A stretch of 64,000 bases of DNA from Streptomyces sp. R44 (lineage in GTDB: Bacteria > Actinomycetota > Actinomycetes > Streptomycetales > Streptomycetaceae): positions 6,356,501 to 6,420,500 of the forward strand of contig NZ_CP163444.1 in NCBI RefSeq assembly GCF_041053105.1, written 5' to 3'. Below, piece after piece: positions 43,616-52,226 of the stretch (positions are counted from its first letter, which is position 1; each line of letters starts with the position of its first letter). The notes beneath the pieces were generated by a model, which saw nothing but the letters and a program-made list of their open reading frames with translations, was not told the DNA's origin and made no database searches. The position numbers and the translations under genes are program-made.

Positions 43616-44443
43616 ATGAAGCCCATCATCTCCGCAAGCGAACTGCTGAGCGAGTCGGCCGGGGCTCGGCCGCCGGTCCTCCTGGACGTCCGCTGGACGC
43701 TCGGCGGCCCGCCCGGACGGCCCGCGTACGAGGCCGGCCACCTTCCCGGCGCCGTCTACGTCGACCTGGACGCGGAACTCGCGGGACCGCCCGGGAGCGG
43801 CGGCCGTCACCCGCTGCCCGACCCGGAGGCCTTCGGCGCCGTCATGCGCCGGGCGGGTGTCTCGGCGGACCGGCCGGTCGTCGTCTACGACGGCGGTCTC
43901 GGCTGGGGCGCCGCCCGCGCCTGGTGGCTGCTCCGCTGGGCGGGCCACCCGGACGTGCGGGTCCTGGACGGGGGCCTCGCGGCCTGGACGGGCGAGCTGA
44001 CCGAGAAGGTTCCCACGCCGGACCCGGGCGACTTCCAGCCGGAGCCGGGCGCCCTCGGACTGCTCGACGCCGACGCGGCGGCGGAGCTGGCCGGTACGGG
44101 GCTGCTCCTCGACGCGCGGGCGGCGGAGCGCTACCGGGGCGACGTGGAGCCGATCGACCGGGTCGGCGGGCACATCCCGGGCGCGGTCTCGGCCCCGACG
44201 ACCGAGAACGTCGACGCCGAGGGCCTCTTCCTGGCCGCCGGCGTCCTGCGGGACCGGTTCAGGGCGCTCGGAGCGGCCGAGGGGACCCCGGTCGCCGTCT
44301 ACTGCGGCTCGGGCGTCTCGGGCGCCCACGAGGTCCTGGCCCTGGAGATCGCGGGGATCCCCGCGGCCCTGTACGCCGGCTCGTGGTCGGAGTGGTCCTC
44401 GGACCCCGCCCGCCCGGTCGCCACGGGCCCGGACCCGCGGTAG
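43616..44443 (+). CDS. thiosulfate/3-mercaptopyruvate sulfurtransferase (rhodanese)
   Basis: A 275-residue protein with two rhodanese domains (about 5-130, inactive, and 150-270, active). The active-site cysteine Cys230 is in YCGSGVSGAHE, a CG[ST]GVxA-type loop as in mercaptopyruvate sulfurtransferases. It moves sulfur from thiosulfate or 3-mercaptopyruvate to a thiophilic acceptor in the cytosol. Conserved DVRWTLGG and WSEWSS segments flank the fold. ATG 43616 was used because family-like sequence starts MKPIIS; an in-frame ATG three codons earlier is possible. The last bases with the stop are duplicated directly downstream. It is divergent from the VOC gene and convergent with sepH. Confidence 0.9.
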   Translation: MKPIISASELLSESAGARPPVLLDVRWTLGGPPGRPAYEAGHLPGAVYVDLDAELAGPPGSGGRHPLPDPEAFGAVMRRAGVSADRPVVVYDGGLGWGAARAWWLLRWAGHPDVRVLDGGLAAWTGELTEKVPTPDPGDFQPEPGALGLLDADAAAELAGTGLLLDARAAERYRGDVEPIDRVGGHIPGAVSAPTTENVDAEGLFLAAGVLRDRFRALGAAEGTPVAVYCGSGVSGAHEVLALEIAGIPAALYAGSWSEWSSDPARPVATGPDPR

Positions 44444-44490
44444 CGCGTACGGAAGGACCCGGACCCGCGGTAGCGCGTACGGAACGAGGG
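44431..44490 (+). repeat. 30-bp tandem duplication of the rhodanese 3' end
   Basis: GGACCCGCGGTAGCGCGTAC begins both copies (44431-44460 and 44461-44490). The TAG in the first is the stop of the rhodanese gene and is kept in the second. Confidence 0.92.
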
Positions 44491-44518
44491 CCCGCGCCGG
44501 CGAGCGGTGCGGGCCCTC
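44486..44518. terminator. hairpin between rhodanese and sepH
   Basis: GAGGGCCCGC (44486-44495) and GCGGGCCCTC (44509-44518) are perfect complements around a 13-base loop. It lies between the convergent rhodanese and sepH genes and can terminate both. Confidence 0.8.
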
Positions 44519-44531
44519 TCTCGTACAGCGG

Positions 44532-45572
44532 TCAGTCCTGCTTCTTCCTGCGGGTGCCGAAGACGATCTCGTCCCAGCTCGGCACCGCGGCGCGGCGACC
44601 CGGGCGGACGCCGTCCGCCTCGGCCTGCCGGTCCGTGGCGCCGTGCAGACGGTCCCGGTGGCCCGAGACCGCGCGCGGCATCAGGACGTCGGCGTAGGCC
44701 GAACCCGCGCCCGCCGAGGCGGCCGGGGCCGGCGGCTCCTCCGCCTCCGCCTCCTCCGAGGGCTCGGTGTCCGGCGGCTCGGGGACGACCATGTCGCCGC
44801 GGAAGCTCGGCACGGCCTCCAGGAGGCTGGTCAGCGAGTCCCGCTCCTCCTCCGGCTCGACGGGGGCGGGCGCCCGCTCCAGCTGGCGGTCGGACCGGTC
44901 GATCTGGCGGTCCAGGGCGCGGTCGAGCGGCCTGTCCCGGGGCAGCCGGGCGATGCGCGGCACGAAGGGGAAGCTCGGCTCCGGCGCGGCGGCGATCGTG
45001 TCGTCCGTCTCGCCGATCAGCGCCCGCGCCTCGTCGTCGACGGCCTGTACGAGCCGCCGCGGCGGGTCGTACGTCCAGCTGGCCGTGTGGACCTCGCCCG
45101 CGACCCGGTAGACGAGCAGCACCTCCCAGGTGCCGTCGTCGCGCCGCCAGGAGTCCCACTGCACGGTGTCCTTCTCGGCGCCGCGCAGCAGCAGCCGCTC
45201 CTGCACCGCCTCGCCGAGCTGCGGGCCGCTGTTCTCCCCGGGCCTGCGGACCGGGGTCTTGCGGGCCCGCTCGGCCATGAAGGCGCGCTCCGCGAGCACG
45301 GGGCCCTCGAAGCGGCGTACGCGGTCGACGGGGATGCCGGCGAGCTGGGCGACCTCCTCAGCGGAGGCACCGGCTCGTATCCGCGCCTGGATGTCACGGG
45401 GGCGGAGGTGGCTCTCCACCTCGATCTCGATCTGACCGAGGCGCGCGCGGTCGTTGCGCACGGCGGCACGGAGCCGCTCGTCGATCGGAAGCGTGTACTC
45501 CGTGCTGTCAGCAGCCTTCAGCACCAGTCGTGTGCCGTCGTTGGAGACGGCCACGACACGCAGTTCGGGCAT
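44532..45572 (-). CDS. sepH: septation protein SepH
   Basis: A 346-residue protein. The N-terminal DUF3071 domain (about 1-180) contains a helix-turn-helix-like segment (ARIRAGASAEEVAQLAGIPVDRVRRFEG region, centred at residue 85). The C-terminal half is disordered and charged, ending in the conserved VPSWDEIVFGTRRKKQD. In Streptomyces SepH binds FtsZ, promotes its assembly and is needed for regular sporulation septa. The ATG at 45572 follows GGGAGGT on its strand. The C-terminal motif is complete. It is divergent from a small membrane-protein gene across a 465-base region. Confidence 0.93.
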   Translation of the reverse strand: MPELRVVAVSNDGTRLVLKAADSTEYTLPIDERLRAAVRNDRARLGQIEIEVESHLRPRDIQARIRAGASAEEVAQLAGIPVDRVRRFEGPVLAERAFMAERARKTPVRRPGENSGPQLGEAVQERLLLRGAEKDTVQWDSWRRDDGTWEVLLVYRVAGEVHTASWTYDPPRRLVQAVDDEARALIGETDDTIAAAPEPSFPFVPRIARLPRDRPLDRALDRQIDRSDRQLERAPAPVEPEEERDSLTSLLEAVPSFRGDMVVPEPPDTEPSEEAEAEEPPAPAASAGAGSAYADVLMPRAVSGHRDRLHGATDRQAEADGVRPGRRAAVPSWDEIVFGTRRKKQD

Positions 45573-46037
45573 GGGGACCTCCCGGGTGGTGCCTGCCGAC
45601 GTCACGTGCGTCGCTGCTTCCGCTAGTCGAGTGTGGCCTGCCCGGGTGCAGCCTGCCACTACCTTGCCGAGTTGCCCGGCGTGTCGGGCATGGACCCTGG
45701 AACGCCGTTATGGCACGGTTACCTGTTGGCTACTCGGAGTGACTGGCGGTCACTCTGTGCAGCCGGTTCCCGTGCGATGCCGAGGCGCCGCCGGTTCGAG
45801 CGCCGTGTCCGGCCCCCTCCCCGTGATCGCGGGCACCCGTGAGGGCGTCCGGACCCAGGGTTCGTCAATGTACTCCATTCGGGCCACCTGGGTGGACCGG
45901 CGCGCCGCCCAACTTCTCGGGCGGTACGGGAGTTGAGTCTCCGTGATCTTCCCCCGTACGTGTCACTCTTCACAGAAACAGCAGAAACGGAACTATTCGC
46001 TTCTCCTGTTTGTCCCTTCTGGGTGCAAGGCGAACGG
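45573..46037. other. gene-free region upstream of sepH and the membrane protein
   Basis: These 465 bases separate divergent genes. No frame shows family-like sequence; the plus frames near 45630-45840 look like chance. GAGTGAC (45737-45743) and GTCACTC (45749-45755) form a perfect inverted repeat around TGGCG. No single promoter stands out. AT content rises between 45955 and 46020, which likely holds the plus-strand promoter. Confidence 0.5.
45737..45755. promoter_or_regulatory. perfect inverted repeat, possible operator
   Basis: GAGTGAC and GTCACTC are perfect complements separated by TGGCG, about 165 bases upstream of the sepH start. The half-site AGTGA/TCACT resembles that of BldD sites, but the spacing is wider, so the binding protein is not identified. 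Confidence 0.4.
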
Positions 46038-46922
46038 ATGAACCATCAGGGGCTGGAGATGCGTCACAGGCCGGAAACCGACAGGGACGAGCCGGAGGAG
46101 GGCGGGAAGAGCGACAGGAGAAGGATCGACCTGAGCGTGGCTCAGGTCTCCGGCAGCGCCCTGGCCGCGGTCATCGCCGCCAAGCTCGCCTCGACCCTCG
46201 GTGTGTACGGCACGATCCTCGGCGCCGGTGTGATCAGTGTCATCGCGACCTGCGGCGGACCGCTCTTCCAGCACCTCTTCAAACGCACCGGCGAGCAGGT
46301 CCGCGACGTGACCGCGGCGGCCAAGCCGAAGGCGCGTCAGGTCCCGGTCCCCGCCGGGCCGCAGGGCGACCGCACCCTCCTGCTCGCCACGGTCCAGGGC
46401 CCGCCGCCGTCCGACGAGGAGTTCGGCGAGGCGACCACCCACGGCACCCGCGTCCGGGGCTGGAAGCGCCCGGCGATCGCCGCCGCCCTGGTCTTCGGCG
46501 TCACCATGGGCGGCATCACCGCCTACGAACTGGTCGCCGGGCAGGACTTCAGCGGCAAGCAGGGCACCACCACCTTCGGCTCCGTCGTCCGCGGCGGCGG
46601 GAGCGCGGGCCAGGACGCGCCCGACCGGGACCAGGAGCCCGCGCCCGCGCCCTCGGGGTCCGCCGACGGCACCGGACGGCAGCGGGGCGGCACCGACGCT
46701 CCCTCGACGGGAACCACGCCGACCCGGGAGCCGGCCACCGGGACCCCGTCGGCGGAGCCCACCCCCTCCGGTTCCGCCGGTGGCGGGACGACCCCCGCCC
46801 CGACGCCGACCGGCCCGACGACGGAACCGACCGCGCCGACCCAGGAGCCGGCCACGGGACAGCCCCAGGCCCCGTCCACCCAGGCCCCGGCACCGGCCGC
46901 GGACGGCGCCGGAGCCGAATGA
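46038..46922 (+). CDS. membrane protein with Pro/Thr-rich tail, unknown function
   Basis: A 294-residue protein I do not recognise by function. A polar N-terminus (about 40 residues) leads into a hydrophobic region (VSGSALAAVIAAKLASTLGVYGTILGAGVISVIATCGG). A second membrane segment is near 150 (AIAAALVFGVTMGGITAYEL), and a 130-residue extracytoplasmic tail rich in Pro, Thr, Gly and Ala with EPATG repeats follows. Such tails act as cell-wall spacers. ATG 46038 has AAGG seven bases upstream; ATG 46059 is also possible. It ends three bases before the end of the convergent oxidase gene. Similar proteins are common in Streptomyces. Confidence 0.75.
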   Translation: MNHQGLEMRHRPETDRDEPEEGGKSDRRRIDLSVAQVSGSALAAVIAAKLASTLGVYGTILGAGVISVIATCGGPLFQHLFKRTGEQVRDVTAAAKPKARQVPVPAGPQGDRTLLLATVQGPPPSDEEFGEATTHGTRVRGWKRPAIAAALVFGVTMGGITAYELVAGQDFSGKQGTTTFGSVVRGGGSAGQDAPDRDQEPAPAPSGSADGTGRQRGGTDAPSTGTTPTREPATGTPSAEPTPSGSAGGGTTPAPTPTGPTTEPTAPTQEPATGQPQAPSTQAPAPAADGAGAE

Positions 46923-46925
46923 CCG

Positions 46926-48266
46926 TCAGTCGCCCAGGACCCGGCGCAGATAGTCGTTGGCGAACCGCCGGTCCGGGTCGAGCCGGTCGCGCAGCGCCGT
47001 GAACTCGGCGAAGCGCGGATAGGCCTCGGCGAGGTAGGCGGCGTCGCGGGTGTGGACCTTGCCCCAGTGCGGCCGGCCCCCGTGCGCCGTCATGATGCGC
47101 TCCACCGCGGTGAAGTACCCGTGGTGGGGCGTTCCCTTGTAGAGGTGGACGGCGATGTACGCGGTCTCCCGGCCCGAGGCCGTGGACAGCGCGATGTCGT
47201 CCGCCGGAGCCGTGCGCACCTCCACCGGGAAGCTCACCTTGAGCGGCGAGCGCTCGACCATCGCCTTGAGCTCGCGCAGCGCGGCGACGGCCGCCTCACG
47301 CGGCAGCGCGTACTCCATCTCCAGGAAGCGGACCCGGCGCGGCGAGGTGAAGACCTTGTACGGGATGTCGGTGTACGTACGGGCCGACAGGGCCCGGCTG
47401 GAGACCTTGGCGACCGACGGGATGACCGGCGGCACCGCCCGGCCCAGCGAGCAGGCGAGCTGGAAGATCCCGTTGGAGAGGAGCTCGTCCTCGATCCAGC
47501 CGCTGATCCGTCCGGGGGGAGCGGCGGGGCCCGCGCTGCGGTTGTTGCGCTTGGTGTTGCAGTTGTCCGTGTGGGGGAACCAGTAGAACTCGAAGTGCTC
47601 GTTCTCCGCGTGCAGCGCGTCGAAGTCCGAGGTGACCCGGTCGAAGCTCATCGGCTCCTCGCGCGCGGTGAGCAGGAAGACCGGCTCCACCGCGAAGGTG
47701 ATCGCCGTGATCACACCGAGGGCGCCGAGCCCGATCCTGGCGGCCGCGAAGACCTCCGGATTCTCCTTCTCCGAGCAGGTGAGGAGCCGCCCGTCCGCCG
47801 TCACCAGCTCCAGCTCGCGGATCTGCGCGGCGATGGAGGCCGACTCGCGGCCCGTGCCGTGCGTGCCGGTGGAGGTGGCGCCGGCGACGGTCTGCTCCAT
47901 GATGTCGCCCATGTTCGTGAGCGACAGGCCCTCCCGGGCCAACGCCACGTTGAGCCGCTTCAGCGGGGTGCCCGACTCGACCGTCACCGTCATCGCCTCG
48001 CGGTCGATCCGCCGGATCCCGGTCAGCAGGCCCGGCCGGATCAGCACGCCGTCGGTGGCCGCGATCGAGGTGAAGGAATGGCCGGTGCCGACGGTCTTGA
48101 CCCGCAGCCCGTCCTCGGCCGCGCGGCGCACCGCCTCGGCGAGCTCCTCCGCGGAGGCCGGGCTGACCTCCCGCACGGGGCGGGAGGTGACGTTCCCCGC
48201 CCAGTTACGCCACGGGCTGCTCGCCGTCCTGGCGCTCCCCGACCCCGCTGCTGCCGTCCTGCTCAC
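46926..48266 (-). CDS. D-arabinono-1,4-lactone oxidase family FAD enzyme
   Basis: A 446-residue flavoprotein. The N-terminal half is a PCMH-type FAD-binding domain (WRNWAGNVTSRPVREVSPAS, then VGTGHSFTSIAATDGVLI and GATSTGTHGTGRESASIAAQ). The C-terminal half is the ALO domain, ending HWGKVHTRDAAYLAEAYPRF and DPDRRFANDYLRRVLGD. It probably oxidises a sugar lactone or alditol with O2. GTG 48266 is the start, because the conserved WRNWAG follows shortly after and no later start codon precedes it. As a result its first 62 bases overlap the end of the MFS gene, so the two genes are probably one operon. Substrate uncertain. Confidence 0.88.
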   Translation of the reverse strand: MSRTAAAGSGSARTASSPWRNWAGNVTSRPVREVSPASAEELAEAVRRAAEDGLRVKTVGTGHSFTSIAATDGVLIRPGLLTGIRRIDREAMTVTVESGTPLKRLNVALAREGLSLTNMGDIMEQTVAGATSTGTHGTGRESASIAAQIRELELVTADGRLLTCSEKENPEVFAAARIGLGALGVITAITFAVEPVFLLTAREEPMSFDRVTSDFDALHAENEHFEFYWFPHTDNCNTKRNNRSAGPAAPPGRISGWIEDELLSNGIFQLACSLGRAVPPVIPSVAKVSSRALSARTYTDIPYKVFTSPRRVRFLEMEYALPREAAVAALRELKAMVERSPLKVSFPVEVRTAPADDIALSTASGRETAYIAVHLYKGTPHHGYFTAVERIMTAHGGRPHWGKVHTRDAAYLAEAYPRFAEFTALRDRLDPDRRFANDYLRRVLGD

Positions 48267-49467
48267 GCTGCCCCTCCCGGTTCGGCGCCGGCCTGCGCAG
48301 CCGGCGGTGTCCGAGGAGACCCACCGCGACCGCGAGCGCGCCCGAGACGACGGGCACCACGTACCCCGCCTCGGCCCCCGACGCGTCGACCACCCAGCCG
48401 GCGGCCGAGGAGCCGAGCGCCACGCCGACCGCGAGTCCGGTACCCGTCCAGGTCATGCCCTCGGTCAGCTTGGTGCGCGGTACGTGCGCTTCGACGAGGG
48501 CCATGGTGGTCACCATCGTCGGTGCGATGGACAGGCCCGCGACAAAGAGCGCCACGGCCAGCAACGGCAGGTTCCCGGCCAGTAGGAGGGGGATCATACT
48601 CACGGCCATCGCGCAGAGGCCCAGGAGCCATCTGCGGGACGCCTCGCCCTTGAGGTGGAGCAGCCCGAAGACGGCACCGGCCAGGCCGGAACCCAGCGCG
48701 TAGACGGCCAGGACGAGGCTGGCGGCCGCCTTCCGGCCCTGCTCCTCGGCGAAGGCCACGGTCACCACGTCCACCGAGCCGAAGATGGCGCCGGTGGCGA
48801 CGAAGGCGAGGGTGAGCACCTGGAGGCCGCGGGAGCGGAGCGCGGAGGTGCCCCGGGCGTCCTCCTTGGGATGGGGCACCGGCTCCGTGGCGCGCTGCGA
48901 GGTCAGCCAGAAGACGCCGACGGCCAGGAAGGCACCGGCGAACATCGGACCGGCCTCGGGGAACCAGGCCGTGGACAGGCCGATGGAGAGGATCGGGCCG
49001 AAGATGAAGCACACCTCGTCGACGATCGACTCCCAGGAGTACGCGGTGTGCAGACGCCGCTCCTCGCCCCGGTAGATCTCCGCCCAGCGGGCGCGGGTCA
49101 TCGCGCCGACGCTCGGCACACAGCCGATCACGGCCGTGAAGACGAAGAGGGTCCAGTCCGGGGCCTGCTGCTGCACACAGAGGAGCAGTCCCGTGGCCGC
49201 GGCGAGCGAGACCAGCGTGACCGGGCGGAGCACCTTGCGCTGTCCGTGCCGGTCGACCAGGCGCGAGACCAGGGGGCCGAGGACCGCGGCGGACATCGCC
49301 AGGGTCGCCGAGAGCGCGCCGGCCAGGCCGTACCGGCCGGTGACCTGCGAAATCATGGTCACGATGCCGATGCCCATCATGGACAGCGGCATCCGGCCGA
49401 GGAATCCCGCGACGGAGAACGAGGCGGTTCCGGGCGCCGCGAAGATCGCGCGGTAGGGACTGGGCAA
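48205..49467 (-). CDS. MFS transporter
   Basis: A 420-residue major facilitator superfamily protein with about 12 membrane segments. The loop between segments 2 and 3 has a form of the MFS signature (GPLVSRLVDRHGQRKVLRPV). It resembles sugar-efflux/drug-type MFS proteins of actinobacteria. The start is TTG at 49467, with AAGGA six bases upstream on its strand. The C-terminal 25 residues are polar (REGQREQDGSSGVGERQDGE) and are encoded in the overlap with the oxidase gene. ACACGTGT at 49484-49491 and an AT-rich stretch before it may be regulatory. The transported compound cannot be predicted. Confidence 0.88.
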   Translation of the reverse strand: MPSPYRAIFAAPGTASFSVAGFLGRMPLSMMGIGIVTMISQVTGRYGLAGALSATLAMSAAVLGPLVSRLVDRHGQRKVLRPVTLVSLAAATGLLLCVQQQAPDWTLFVFTAVIGCVPSVGAMTRARWAEIYRGEERRLHTAYSWESIVDEVCFIFGPILSIGLSTAWFPEAGPMFAGAFLAVGVFWLTSQRATEPVPHPKEDARGTSALRSRGLQVLTLAFVATGAIFGSVDVVTVAFAEEQGRKAAASLVLAVYALGSGLAGAVFGLLHLKGEASRRWLLGLCAMAVSMIPLLLAGNLPLLAVALFVAGLSIAPTMVTTMALVEAHVPRTKLTEGMTWTGTGLAVGVALGSSAAGWVVDASGAEAGYVVPVVSGALAVAVGLLGHRRLRRPAPNREGQREQDGSSGVGERQDGEQPVA

Positions 49468-49622
49468 GAGAGGTCCTTGGTCAACACGTGTAATTAACGT
49501 CTAAAGCCTACGGTGTTGAAGTCGATCGGTCATCCCCATTTTTTTGGACAAGTGCTGCCGGACGAACGTCCCCGGACGGGCCGCGCCCTTCGCCGTCGGT
49601 GGCGGGTGGGAGGATCGGTGCC

Positions 49623-50750
49623 ATGTCCGATCAGCACGATCCCGCCCCGTACGACGCCCTGCTGCTGCTCTCCTTCGGCGGCCCCGAGGGCCCGGACGAC
49701 GTGGTCCCGTTCCTGGAGAACGTGACGCGCGGCCGCGGCATCCCGAAGGAACGGCTCAAGGAAGTGGGGCAGCACTACTTCCTCTTCGGCGGCGTCTCCC
49801 CGATCAACGACCAGAACCGCGCGCTCCTCGACGCGCTGCGGACGGACTTCGCGCAGGCCGGGCTCGGCCTGCCGGTCTACTGGGGAAACCGGAACTGGGC
49901 GCCGTACCTCACCGACACCCTCCGCGAGATGATCACCGACGGGCGGCGCCACATCGCCGTCCTCACCACCAGCGCGTACGCCTCCTACTCCGGCTGCCGC
50001 CAGTACCGGGAGAACCTCGCCGACGCGCTCGCCACCCTGGAGGCGGAGGGGCTCCCGCTGCCCCGGGTCGACAAGCTCCGGCACTACTTCAACCACCCCG
50101 GCTTCGTCGAGCCGATGGTCGAGGGCGTCCTCGCCTCCCTCGCCGAGCTCGACCCCGCCGTGCGGGTCGGCGCCCACCTGGCCTTCACCACCCACTCCAT
50201 CCCCGACTCCGCCGCCGACAGCTCCGGCCCGGTCACCGAGCACGGCGACGGCGGGGCGTACGTGAAGCAGCACCTCGACGTGGCCCGGGTGATCGTCGAC
50301 GCCGTCCGCGAGGAGACCGGCATCGCCTACCCCTGGAAGCTCGTCTACCAGTCCCGCAGCGGCGCCCCCCACATCCCGTGGCTGGAGCCCGACATCTGCG
50401 ACCACCTGGAGGAGCTGCACGGAGCCGGCGCGCCCGCCGCCGTCATGGTCCCGATCGGCTTCGTCTCCGACCACATGGAGGTCCTCTACGACCTCGACAC
50501 CGAGGCCACCGCCAAGGCGGCCGAGCTGGGGCTGCCCGTCCGGCGCTCGGCGACCGTCGGGGCCGACCCGCGCTTCGCCGCCGCCGTCCGCGAGCTCGTC
50601 CTGGAGCGCGCCGCGAACGAGCGGGGGACCAGGGTCGAGCGGTGCGCGCTCGGCGCCCTCGGCCCCTCCCACGACCTCTGCCCGATCGGCTGCTGCCCCG
50701 CCAGGGCGGAACGGCCCGCCGCGGCCGGCGCCGACAGCCCGTACGCCTGA
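49623..50750 (+). CDS. hemH: ferrochelatase (coproporphyrin-type)
   Basis: A 375-residue ferrochelatase that inserts Fe2+ into a porphyrin in haem synthesis. In actinobacteria the substrate is coproporphyrin III and the name CpfC is also used. [24 protein letters not shown] starts the protein and TTHSIP is the catalytic-histidine segment. The C-terminal cysteines (CALG, then [10 protein letters not shown]) fit the [2Fe-2S] cluster ligands of the actinobacterial enzyme. ATG 49623 follows GGGAGGATC. An IMPase-family gene starts nine bases after the stop, so the two are likely co-transcribed. Confidence 0.93.
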   Translation: MSDQHDPAPYDALLLLSFGGPEGPDDVVPFLENVTRGRGIPKERLKEVGQHYFLFGGVSPINDQNRALLDALRTDFAQAGLGLPVYWGNRNWAPYLTDTLREMITDGRRHIAVLTTSAYASYSGCRQYRENLADALATLEAEGLPLPRVDKLRHYFNHPGFVEPMVEGVLASLAELDPAVRVGAHLAFTTHSIPDSAADSSGPVTEHGDGGAYVKQHLDVARVIVDAVREETGIAYPWKLVYQSRSGAPHIPWLEPDICDHLEELHGAGAPAAVMVPIGFVSDHMEVLYDLDTEATAKAAELGLPVRRSATVGADPRFAAAVRELVLERAANERGTRVERCALGALGPSHDLCPIGCCPARAERPAAAGADSPYA

Positions 50751-50759
50751 GGAGCCAGC

Positions 50760-51578
50760 GTGACCGACGTTTCCGACGTACCCGACCCCCTGCTCACCGA
50801 ACTGCTCGACCTCGCCCTGGAGGCCGCGCGGCGGGCCGGAGCGCTGCTCCGCGACGGCCGCCCCGACGACCTGGCCGTGGCCATGACCAAGTCGAGCCCC
50901 ATCGACGTGGTCACCGAGATGGACATCGCAGCCGAGAAGCTGATCACCGGCTTCCTCTCCGAGCACCGCCCGCAGGACGGCTTCCTCGGCGAGGAGGGCG
51001 CTTCGAGCCCCGGGACCAGCGGGATCCGCTGGGTGATCGACCCGCTCGACGGCACCGTGAACTACCTGTACGGCCTGCCCACCTGGGCGGTCTCGATCGC
51101 CGCCGAACGGGACGGCGAGACCGTCGTCGGCGTGGTCGAGGCCCCGATGCGCGGCGAGACCTACCGGGCCGTCCTCGGCGGCGGCGCGTACGCGGGGGAG
51201 CGGCGCCTCGCCGTCCGCCCCTCGCCCGCGCTCGACCAGGCCCTCCTCGGCACCGGCTTCGGCTACATCCAGGCCCGTCGCGCCCACCAGGCGGACGTCG
51301 CCCAGCGCGTCATCCCGCGCGTCCGCGACATCCGCCGCGGCGGCTCGGCCGCCATCGACCTCTGTGACGTCGCCGCCGGCCGCCTCGACGCGTACTACGA
51401 GCGCGGCCTCAACCCCTGGGACCTCGCCGCGGGTGCGCTCATCGCCCGCGAGGCGGGCGGCCTCACCGGCGGCCGCCCCGGTGAGCCCGAGTCCGGCGAA
51501 CTGACGCTCGCCGCCTCCCCGGGCCTCTTCGGACCGCTCCAGGAACTCCTGGAGGAACTGGGGGCCTGGCACGACTAG
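50760..51578 (+). CDS. inositol monophosphatase-family phosphatase
   Basis: A 272-residue FIG-superfamily phosphatase. The metal motif is WVIDPLDGTVNYLYGLP, with the upstream GEEG of the first site, and the second signature is WDLAAGALIAREAGG. These complete the Li+-sensitive phosphatase active site, so inositol phosphate, histidinol phosphate or a related sugar phosphate is dephosphorylated. GTG 50760 is preceded by GAGGAG and lies nine bases after the ferrochelatase stop. A long hairpin follows. Substrate cannot be decided by sequence. Confidence 0.9.
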   Translation: MTDVSDVPDPLLTELLDLALEAARRAGALLRDGRPDDLAVAMTKSSPIDVVTEMDIAAEKLITGFLSEHRPQDGFLGEEGASSPGTSGIRWVIDPLDGTVNYLYGLPTWAVSIAAERDGETVVGVVEAPMRGETYRAVLGGGAYAGERRLAVRPSPALDQALLGTGFGYIQARRAHQADVAQRVIPRVRDIRRGGSAAIDLCDVAAGRLDAYYERGLNPWDLAAGALIAREAGGLTGGRPGEPESGELTLAASPGLFGPLQELLEELGAWHD

Positions 51579-51605
51579 CACCGCTCCCGGGGGACCGGGA
51601 GGCGG

Positions 51606-51655
51606 ACGCACGTGGGCCCCGGTGCCGGTACGGCGCCGGGGCCCACGCGTGCGTC
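51606..51655 (+). terminator. long hairpin after the hemH-IMPase operon
   Basis: ACGCACGTGGGCCCCGG pairs with CCGGGGCCCACGCGTGCGT with one mismatch, and a short inner GC stem continues it. It also lies near the end of the convergent 57-residue gene. Confidence 0.8.
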
Positions 51656-51678
51656 ACGGGTCGGACAGGTGGGACGGG

Positions 51679-51852
51679 TCAGACTCCCGGCGCGGCCACC
51701 TCCACGCCGTGCTCGGCGGCCAGCCGGTGCAGGTCGTCCAGCTCCGCCTGCTCCACCTCCGCCAGGTAGTCGTCGCCCGTCTCACGGGCCCGCGTGAGGT
51801 CCGTCTGCGTGGTCCTGATGCGGTGCAGCAGTCCTGCGGTGAAAGCGTCCAT
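51679..51852 (-). CDS. small conserved hypothetical protein, 57 residues
   Basis: A short protein, MDAFTAGLLHRIRTTQTDLT through HGVEVAAPGV, predicted to be two amphipathic helices (coiled-coil-like, with heptad-type Leu and Arg/Glu pairs). I do not recognise a domain. GAGGAGGGGG lies seven bases before the ATG at 51852, which supports translation. Similar 50-60-residue proteins occur in other streptomycetes at this place. The frame upstream is open but lacks a comparable binding site. Function unknown. Confidence 0.65.
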   Translation of the reverse strand: MDAFTAGLLHRIRTTQTDLTRARETGDDYLAEVEQAELDDLHRLAAEHGVEVAAPGV

Positions 51853-52226
51853 CGTGCGCCCCCTCCTCGTGGGTCCGGTGGCACGGGGGTGTGCCGAGGG
51901 TGGGTGGATCACACACTGCGAACTCTGGGGGACAGAGAGCGGTAGGTGGCGCGCCACATACAGGGCGTGATCACGGGGTGTGCATTCGTCCTCCCCAGCC
52001 CTTTCCTCAGAGAAACCTCAACTGGCCCGAGAATCCGGTGAATTCTTCGTTCCGGGCCGCGCGCCCCATCGCGCGCCCCCCGCTCACCACCCGCCCGCCC
52101 CGGGCCCCGCACGGTCGCCTTACAGCCGGTTTACGCGCGTACGGGGCAGGATGGACACGCACAGTCAGTGCTCGGATTTCAGCCGGTCCCCACCTCGGAC
52201 AGCGGCTCAACGGAAGGATCTACGAC
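51853..52226. other. gene-free region upstream of cutR
   Basis: These 374 bases separate the divergent small gene and cutR. No coding frame is convincing. TTAC occurs at 52120-52123 and again 11 bases later at 52131-52134, a spacing typical of OmpR-type regulators, just upstream of a weak -10-like CAGGAT (52147-52152); it could be a CutR site. GGAAGGATC (52211-52219) precedes cutR. Confidence 0.4.

Noticed and set aside
45633..45842. Small plus-strand frame (69 codons) upstream of the membrane protein
   Set aside because: No ribosome binding site, basic low-information sequence, and no family resemblance.
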